The notes under the pieces were generated by a model. The model saw only the letters and a list, made by a program, of their open reading frames with translations. It ran no database searches and was not told the DNA's origin. Shown here piece after piece: positions 60,535 to 64,000 of a stretch of DNA of 64,000 bases. This stretch comes from Chelonoidis abingdonii (lineage: Eukaryota > Chordata > Testudines > Testudinidae): the NCBI RefSeq assembly GCF_003597395.2, contig NC_133777.1, positions 59,241,163 to 59,305,162 on the forward strand, in the 5' to 3' direction. The translations under genes were made by a program, and so were the position numbers. Within the stretch, counting starts at the first letter, position 1; every line of letters begins with the position of its first letter.

Positions 60535-61973
60535 ACCCTTTTCCTCTTTTGTCTCCCTCTGCTGCACATAACCTGCTGATAACTATTTTATAGCTAATAT
60601 TCAGTTTCTGGTCTCTTGAAAACTTTGAAGCCAAATCCCAGCTGATAAATGTACAGTAGTGCTTCATGGGGATGTTTCCCCTACACAAAATGAAACAGAC
60701 TTACAGAAACAAGTAAAACTAAAAAATTTTGTTTCTAATCAAAGCTAAGCTGAAGCCTGTGTTTAAAACCAGGAAACTTTCTGGATTAGCCCATTTATTG
60801 TTACCAGATGTATGGGACCAAAGTCTGCTGCAGGTTCCCAAAATCATTCCGTGTTCTAATTTTTGCCTTTTCCCCCTAGATTGAGCCTAGGAACACTTCT
60901 CCCCAGTTGTTACCCATATTTAGCTGAAGTGATTGTGGTGCATAATCAGATGCCTATATTTGTAAATACGTGTGTGTTCCTATAGACACAGACCCACTCA
61001 GAGACCTACAGCTCTAACTAGGGCAACGTGAGAGGTTGGCAGAGAGGAAAGATCAGACCCCCAGATCAGGGAGCTTTCAGATTTCTGTTTACTTCTTGAA
61101 GTGAGTCAGCTCACCCCCTTCACTGTAGTGATTTAGCTCAGGAGCCTGCCCCCCACTAAATGAAACCTCCAGGCTGGGCATAGGTCTCATTTTAAAGCTT
61201 GGTACCTACCACATTTGGGTTTTGCCATCTTGGTTTTCAAGGCTCTAAAAATAATTGTCGGTGATTCAGAGAGACAAGGTGGGTGAGGTAATCTCTTTTA
61301 TTGGGCCAACTTCTGTGGGGTGAGAGAGACACAAGCTCTCAAACCACACAGACCTCTTCCTCAGTGATTCAGAGGATTAATTCTCTTCTTCCAGCCTGGA
61401 GGCAAGTAAGTGGCTTCTTTTGAGGACACTGCCAAAATCTCTGTGGGTATGTCTACACTGCACTTAAAAGACTGCAGGTGCCAGTGCCAGCTGATTTGAG
61501 CTCTGGCTAAGGGGCTGTTTATCTGGAATGTAGACATTCGAGTTTGGGCTGGAGCAAGGTGGGAGGGTCCCAGATCTCGTGCTGCAGTGAACAGCCCCTT
61601 AGCCAAAGCCCACAAGCCTATGTCCACTGGCCCAGGCCAGCCACAGCTGTCTATTGCAGTGTAGACATACCCTTTGTGCACAGATTGTCCTCCTCTCTCC
61701 CAAGGAACCAAGCATGTCATCTTTGCATGTGGTGCAAACAATTGGTTTGCTCCAGATTTCCCACGCTGGCTCGCGAAAGATATTTCAGTGACTACTTTAT
61801 TTCTTTTACTGTCGTCAAAGACTGATCCTTAAAGCTCTCCCCCCGCCCTTTTTTTTTTTTGTTCTGCCAAGTCAAACTGCTCTTGAGACTAACCATTCTC
61901 ATCTGTTTCAGATGGAGATTATTTTACATTTACAAGACATGAACCCATCGGAGTGTGTGGACAGATCATCCCT
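21562..61973 (+). CDS. ALDH1A2: ALDH1A2 (RALDH2), 5' part: five exons, 185 codons, incomplete
   Basis: Joined exons: 21562-21678, 52223-52327, 52540-52680, 54432-54561, 61912-61973. ALDH1A2 is the cytosolic NAD-dependent retinaldehyde dehydrogenase that makes all-trans retinoic acid, the main embryonic retinoic-acid source in mesoderm. The joined frame has no stop, and all five donor and four acceptor sites are consensus. The protein is nearly that of other vertebrates as I remember it: starts [12 protein letters not shown], then [35 protein letters not shown] and [17 protein letters not shown]. This covers the N-terminal arm and first half of the NAD-binding domain. The usual length is about 518 residues; the IPWNFP continuation, the active-site Glu and Cys and the oligomerisation domain lie beyond 64000. 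No exon 6 is present before the window ends. Confidence 0.97.
25598..26012. mobile_element. Tc1/mariner-like MITE, about 415 bp
   Basis: Inverted termini: ATAGAACCTCAGAATTATGAA on the left and ATAACTATGAGGTTCTGCTAT on the right. An A-rich run (aaaaagaagaaaaag) lies near 25689-25732. The ends begin and finish with TA, as expected for a TA target. No transposase is present. Confidence 0.7.
26406..26515 (+). repeat. MIR-like SINE relic
   Basis: The order agccaggactcctgggttcc, cccagctctgccg, tttcactttacctctgtata, atggggatgataatgctc is the tRNA-like part and core of a MIR/CORE SINE in sense orientation. Confidence 0.65.
27842..28630 (-). mobile_element. Old CR1/L2-type LINE, reverse-transcriptase part and 3' end
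   Basis: The minus strand translates, with several stops and shifts, to a LINE reverse-transcriptase segment: a KAFD box (degenerate DF*KAFDEKV), then LCKKLLRKV, then [20 protein letters not shown] followed by QFSLWKEV. Moving left, the sequence passes through the thumb region and ends near 27842 in catagaagttggagacc, the usual CR1-like 3' end. It is heavily decayed. Confidence 0.75.
29845..30060. repeat. Old LINE-type interspersed repeat, class uncertain
   Basis: The phrases aaattgcacttagaacctaa, tggaagccaatgtgacc, gttgcaggaatcgatgctgg and aggtggcagtagcatgg match a 3'-end repeat I remember from many vertebrate genomes. It resembles the part at 9330-9840. Confidence 0.4.
33355..33560 (-). 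repeat. MIR-like SINE relic, antisense
   Basis: Words in order: gttttacagctagggaagct (core), gtggtcatggtgatcaagg, ttggagtcaggattcaaatc, cagctctcctgac. This is the reverse complement of a MIR/CORE SINE with its tRNA-like head. Confidence 0.65.
39295..39378. repeat. Foldback repeat with CTGAAGTCAA / TTGACTTCAG arms
   Basis: ctactgaagtcaaggcaag and ttcattgacttcagtgcggc are opposed arms around gttttgc. The same layout recurs at 51318-51387 with better symmetry. Confidence 0.5.
45361..45416. repeat. Compound microsatellite (TG)n(TC)n
   Basis: About 17 TG units pass directly into about 11 TC units. Confidence 0.97.
45785..46000 (-). repeat. MIR-like SINE relic, antisense
   Basis: The part attagagacagggaaattgag, aaagtgacgtgcccaaggcc, acagtggaag is the reversed core of a MIR/CORE SINE. 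The remainder is diverged. Confidence 0.6.
46060..47840 (-). pseudogene. LINE reverse transcriptase, decayed
   Basis: Going leftward on the minus strand: a linker ([16 protein letters not shown]), [14 protein letters not shown] with the following NCRPISL (RT motif 1-2 region), [15 protein letters not shown] (motif A, FD kept) and [14 protein letters not shown]. Then comes [14 protein letters not shown], where the YxDD box reads YASD (46869-46880), and finally [15 protein letters not shown] with [10 protein letters not shown] of the C-terminal part. Frames change several times and stops are frequent, and the second catalytic Asp pair is damaged. In an active element this enzyme copies LINE RNA at the nicked target. 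Confidence 0.8.
48314..48521. mobile_element. hAT-type MITE, 208 bp
   Basis: Perfect 8-bp duplication CTCTAGGA (48306-48313 and 48522-48529). The termini CAGGGGGTTCTCAAACT and AGTTTGAGACCCACTG are inverted repeats. AT-rich centre with aatttataag; no ORF. Inserted into the inverted LINE segment. Confidence 0.92.
48560..49375. mobile_element. hAT element, 816 bp, with an unrelated GC-rich core
   Basis: Perfect 8-bp duplication GGTATACA (48552-48559 and 49376-49383). Ends CAGGACCAGCTATAG and CTAGAGCCAGGCCTG are imperfect inverted repeats of the family at 13412 and 62959; near both ends gccaccccaag occurs as in those copies. The roughly 650-bp core is GC-rich with a CTG-repeat stretch (48992-49012). 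It is open on both strands (221 codons minus, 236 plus), but no protein domain is recognised. The core may be captured host DNA. Confidence 0.88.
49653..50846. other. Intron 1 stretch, nothing firmly recognised
   Basis: Possibly further LINE-derived sequence up to about 49760; beyond that no element or exon could be supported. Confidence 0.4.
50847..51030. mobile_element. Harbinger-type MITE, 184 bp
   Basis: Flanked by TTA on both sides (50844-50846 and 51031-51033), the Harbinger target. Ends GGGTATGTCTACACT and GTGTAGACCAGGGC are inverted repeats. The interior arms gatttatcgcatctagtcta and taggtgcgataaatc are complementary. It is a shortened, reversed copy of the family at 16622-16919. Confidence 0.9.
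51318..51387. repeat. Foldback repeat with CTGAAGTCAATGG core
   Basis: actcctacgcccactgaagtc / gacttcactgaggccaggac arms around aatggcagaacttctgtt. Same family as 39295-39378. Confidence 0.5.
51911..51970. repeat. Imperfect palindrome, MITE-like
   Basis: Arms aggtatttaagctcctaact and gtaggagccgacatacct pair around cccattaaatcagtgg. Confidence 0.6.
52223..52327 (+). CDS. ALDH1A2: ALDH1A2 exon 2, residues 40-74
   Basis: Acceptor ctttttag, donor AAG|gtaaag, 35 codons, phase 0 both sides. It starts [13 protein letters not shown] and contains VYNPSTGEQ, the conserved beginning of the ALDH fold that lines the first strands of the NAD-binding domain, and ends QEADK. Confidence 0.97.
52540..52680 (+). 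CDS. ALDH1A2: ALDH1A2 exon 3, residues 75-121
   Basis: Acceptor caacag, donor GCT|gtaagt, 47 codons. It contains [19 protein letters not shown] and [20 protein letters not shown], the helices of the N-terminal half of the NAD-binding domain. Intron 2 before it is only 212 bp. Confidence 0.97.
52681..54431 (+). other. ALDH1A2: ALDH1A2 intron 3
   Basis: gtaagt to tcctccag. Besides the SINE, nothing else recognised; the rest is AT-rich. Confidence 0.9.
52848..53040 (-). mobile_element. tRNA-derived SINE in intron 3
   Basis: On the minus strand an A-box-like tagctcatgcggtagaggc (complement of 52915-52933) is followed by a B-box ggttcgatcc (complement of 52879-52888), spaced as in a tRNA promoter. 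The plus-strand right part (ggtctcagtgccactagatg, cacacccagg) is the tRNA-unrelated body. Confidence 0.65.
54432..54561 (+). CDS. ALDH1A2: ALDH1A2 exon 4, residues 122-164 and first base of 165
   Basis: Acceptor tcctccag, donor G|gtaagt; 130 nt, so the next codon (Asp) is split 1/2. It encodes [19 protein letters not shown], then [18 protein letters not shown] and MTIPV, strongly conserved in the ALDH1A group. Confidence 0.97.
55092..56100 (-). mobile_element. Solo LTR of an endogenous retrovirus, about 1 kb
   Basis: It starts TGTCATGGTAC and ends TTATGACA, the TG..CA ends of an LTR with short inverted termini (TGTCAT / ATGACA). Flanks CGTGT and CTTGT could be a 5-bp target duplication with one mismatch. 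No gag, pol or env lies beside it, so it is a solo LTR left by recombination. The minus orientation is inferred weakly from promoter and poly(A)-like words (aattaaag) on that strand. Confidence 0.65.
58335..58413. repeat. Palindromic foldback repeat
   Basis: gggccagatcctcagctg and accagctgaggat are opposing arms; the inner arms aactggtggctc / gagctaggccaattt pair imperfectly. A half copy is at 34276-34320 (ggggccagatcctcagctgg). Confidence 0.65.
60473..60532. repeat. CT-rich microsatellite
   Basis: Two (TC)n runs, split by ttatctattaagc. Confidence 0.95.
61270..61365. repeat. Palindromic dispersed repeat, copy 2
   Basis: aaggtgggtgaggtaatctc, ttttattgggccaacttctg, gagagagacacaagctctca and cacagacctcttcctca match the reversed order of the copy at 19990-20102. 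Confidence 0.6.
61445..61672. mobile_element. Harbinger-type MITE, 228 bp, just upstream of exon 5
   Basis: Ends GGGTATGTCTACACTGCA and TGCAGTGTAGACATACCC are perfect inverted repeats over 18 bases. The inner arms ctaaggggctgtt and aacagccccttag also pair. A clear 3-bp duplication is not visible. It lies about 240 bp before exon 5. Confidence 0.85.
61912..61973 (+). CDS. ALDH1A2: ALDH1A2 exon 5, residues 165-185
   Basis: Acceptor tgtttcag, donor CCT|gtgagt. With the base carried from exon 4 it reads [18 protein letters not shown] then IIP, the strand leading into the PWNFP loop that binds NAD. The next exon should begin with Trp; it is not in the window. Confidence 0.97.
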
Positions 61974-62958
61974 GTGAGTATCTCTGCTAGTGCCTTGTAT
62001 TTATTTTCATTTGAACCAGCTCTCTTTAAAAGACACATAAAACATAGACCTCAGCTCTATGTGTTTTCCATTAAGAAAAGAAGCTGAGCTCATATTGTTG
62101 ACATATCTTTAACAGTCTCTCTGCAAATGCTTATTTGAACACGCTAATAGGGTTTTAGCTCTGGTATTAGGAGTTAAGTTCTCAAGTCATAGAATTCTCA
62201 TGATTAAAACAAGCAAAGCAAAACACAGTGTTAATATGCTGTCATTGGTTATGGATGTTCGCACAACTTATGGAAAATTGATGCTTTGCTGTGGCAGTCA
62301 CTTTTTATTTAGTTAGTTTTTACTGCAATTTAACAGACTCCTCCAAGTTCCTGGGACAATGTTATGTATTTTAATTCTGTTCTTTCCTGGTGTTTCTTTT
62401 TATAAAGCTTTTAGAAAAGAAGAAAATCCAGAAGACACATCATTACAGTTAACATTGTGCAGATTATTAAAAACATGAAGGGTTTATTGTATTTGTTGCA
62501 AGAGAGAAGGACACTTATTATTTCATTAAATTCAATACTCTTCTCCCCGCCCCCCCGTATGCACCCTCGGCAAACTCCTGTGATACATTGCATGGGAACT
62601 TCATTGAATAAGCATTCTTTTCAAAAGTACTGGTTAATGGTTTCTCGGAGAAATTTCAATGGGAGGCTCATGTACAGCTATTAAAATATGGTGCGGAAGC
62701 TTTTCGTTTACAAAGCATTGGGGAACTAATCAAGAATTTTTTGTTGATGTTGGTTTTTGTTTTATTCATGTCTACCGCAAGACCCTGAGCAGCCAGGGTG
62801 TGTTTGTAATATGCAGCAATTCCAATAAAAATGAGAAAACCCCAAAAGATGATTTTTAACAGTGTCAAGGCCTTTTTTCTCTTACTATTTATTATTATAT
62901 TTCTTTGTCAGAGGTGGCTCTTGTGGTTGGCACTCTATATGTACACCTTGGGAAGGAG

Positions 62959-63189
62959 CAGGGCTGGCTCCAGGGTTTTTGCCTCCCAAAGCAGCAAAAA
63001 AAAAGCAGCGATCTGCAGCTCTACTGCCGCCACTTCAGTCTTCGGCAGCAATTCGGCAGCTGGTTCTTCCCTCCGAGAAGGACCAAGGGATCCGCCACCG
63101 AATTGCTGCCAAAGACCTGGACATGCCGCCCCTCACCATTGGCCACCCCAAGCAGCTGCTTGTTGGTCTGGTGCCTGGAGCCGGCCCTG
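62959..63189. mobile_element. hAT-type MITE, 231 bp
   Basis: Perfect 8-bp duplication GGAAGGAG (62951-62958 and 63190-63197). Ends CAGGGCTGGCTCCAG and CTGGAGCCGGCCCTG are complementary at 14 of 15 positions. Shares gccaccccaagca and the ggtgcctggagcc end with the 13412 and 48560 elements. Confidence 0.93.
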
Positions 63190-63206
63190 GGAAGGAGCTC
63201 ATAGTC

Positions 63207-63346
63207 TAAGCCCCTATCCTGCAAACACCTATACATATTCTTAACTTGTAGTCACATGAGCTGCTCTGTGGAATGAGTGACTTCAATGGCAATAGACTGG
63301 TGCAAAGTTAAGCATGTGCGTAGGTGTTTGCAGGATCGGAACCTTA
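63207..63346. repeat. Long palindromic foldback, MITE-like
   Basis: Arms atcctgcaaacacctataca and tgcgtaggtgtttgcaggat pair over about 30 bases, continuing with tattcttaact / aagttaagcatg. The centre includes gtgacttcaatggc. It lies 10 bp from the duplication of the preceding hAT copy. Confidence 0.75.
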
Positions 63347-64000
63347 ACGCCCATTCCTGGGAGCTGCTCAGTGCCCTCAACTGACAAGTTCTGCTGAAGT
63401 TACTGGAAGCTGCGGGTACTGAACACTTTGCTGGAGGTGCCCAAGGTCCTGAAGAATGTAGGATTTATTTACTTTATTTAGATTTGTACAAAAGTATAAA
63501 AGGGAACCTTATCCAATGCACCTGCAATGTATTACAAAAATAAAACTGAACAGCCAGCACTACACAAAACTTCTCTCCCTGCTCCAGATCTAATCCCCAT
63601 CACAACCTACTCTCCACTGTAGCCTTGAATGCTGCAGTATACCCTGAATGTTAACAAACCCGGGCCATTTGGGGCCAGGGTGCGAATTTCTCCCTGACCT
63701 GAGATCCCCCATGGAGAACACTCTATTGCTGAGCTCCTATCTTTTAAAGGAAGGAGGATCCAGCTCAGGTGCTGCTGCTGATCACAGCTGTGGCATCACG
63801 ACACAAGTAGAGAGGAGGTCCAGTAGGTAGAAAGGTCCTAGGCCAGAATCCAGCTGTAAATTAGGCCCCTATCAGCACAGTCCAAACCTATTTCCACATT
63901 ATCCATTGCATATGATTTATGCAGATATGTAGGTTGAAACTTTATTTATTTTTATTTTTAGTGTCTTACCTAGCGAAACCTTCCTGGAGAAGGATGAGGA

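Larger units (their letters stand above)
54562..61911 (+). other. ALDH1A2: ALDH1A2 intron 4, 7.35 kb
   Basis: gtaagt to tgtttcag. It holds the solo LTR, the foldback at 58335, a CT microsatellite, a dispersed repeat and a Harbinger-type MITE, listed separately. In 56101-58334 and 58414-60470 I recognise no gene or element. Confidence 0.9.
61974..64000 (+). other. ALDH1A2: ALDH1A2 intron 5, incomplete
   Basis: Begins gtgagt. It holds a hAT MITE and a foldback. No downstream ALDH1A2 exon and no other gene recognised through the end of the window. Confidence 0.85.

Noticed and set aside
61974..64000. ALDH1A2 exon 6
   Set aside because: The expected start (Trp-Asn-Phe-Pro-Leu-Leu) was looked for on the plus strand and is absent before the window ends.

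Overview
This window is nuclear DNA from a vertebrate, most probably a turtle or another non-mammalian amniote. The evidence is CR1-type and other LINE pieces, MIR-like SINEs, many hAT and Harbinger elements with intact target-site duplications, and short exons with GT/AG splice sites. The turtle assignment rests on my recollection of the repeat families and has not been tested by alignment.

The one host gene I can name is ALDH1A2 (retinaldehyde dehydrogenase 2, RALDH2) on the + strand. Its 5' part is present: a CpG-rich promoter region (about 20690-21335), CCAAT and TATA-like boxes (21394, 21426), a G-rich 5'UTR, and five coding exons (21562-21678, 52223-52327, 52540-52680, 54432-54561, 61912-61973). 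These encode the first 185 of about 518 residues and join in frame with consensus splice sites. Intron 1 is 30.5 kb and intron 2 only 212 bp. The catalytic cysteine and the rest of the enzyme lie beyond the right edge. ALDH1A2 makes all-trans retinoic acid from retinaldehyde.

Upstream (1-20200) is an intergenic repeat landscape. In order it holds a CR1 endonuclease fragment (1-215, minus), a MIR-like SINE, and a complete but decayed LTR retrotransposon (3153-5585) with a SCAN-like Gag and a protease remnant but no reverse transcriptase. Then come an unexplained exon-like block (6188-6327), a 710-bp hAT element (10106-10815) and a 4.35-kb Harbinger element (11197-15548). The Harbinger carries a Myb/SANT-like gene and a broken DDE transposase, with two small hAT elements nested inside. 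After it lie a tRNA-like repeat cluster (15641-16582) and a Harbinger-type MITE.

Intron 1 holds palindromic MITEs, MIR and CR1 relics, and a LINE that looks 5'-inverted by twin priming (46040-49652): its RT part is on the minus strand and its endonuclease/linker part on the plus strand. Two hAT elements later split that inverted segment. Intron 3 has a tRNA-derived SINE, intron 4 a solo LTR (55092-56100), and intron 5 another hAT MITE and a long palindromic foldback.

The transposable elements are mostly dead: premature stops, frameshifts and an internal deletion. Several of the damaged positions look like methyl-CpG decay. I found no CRISPR array, functional tRNA, rRNA or second recognisable host protein gene.
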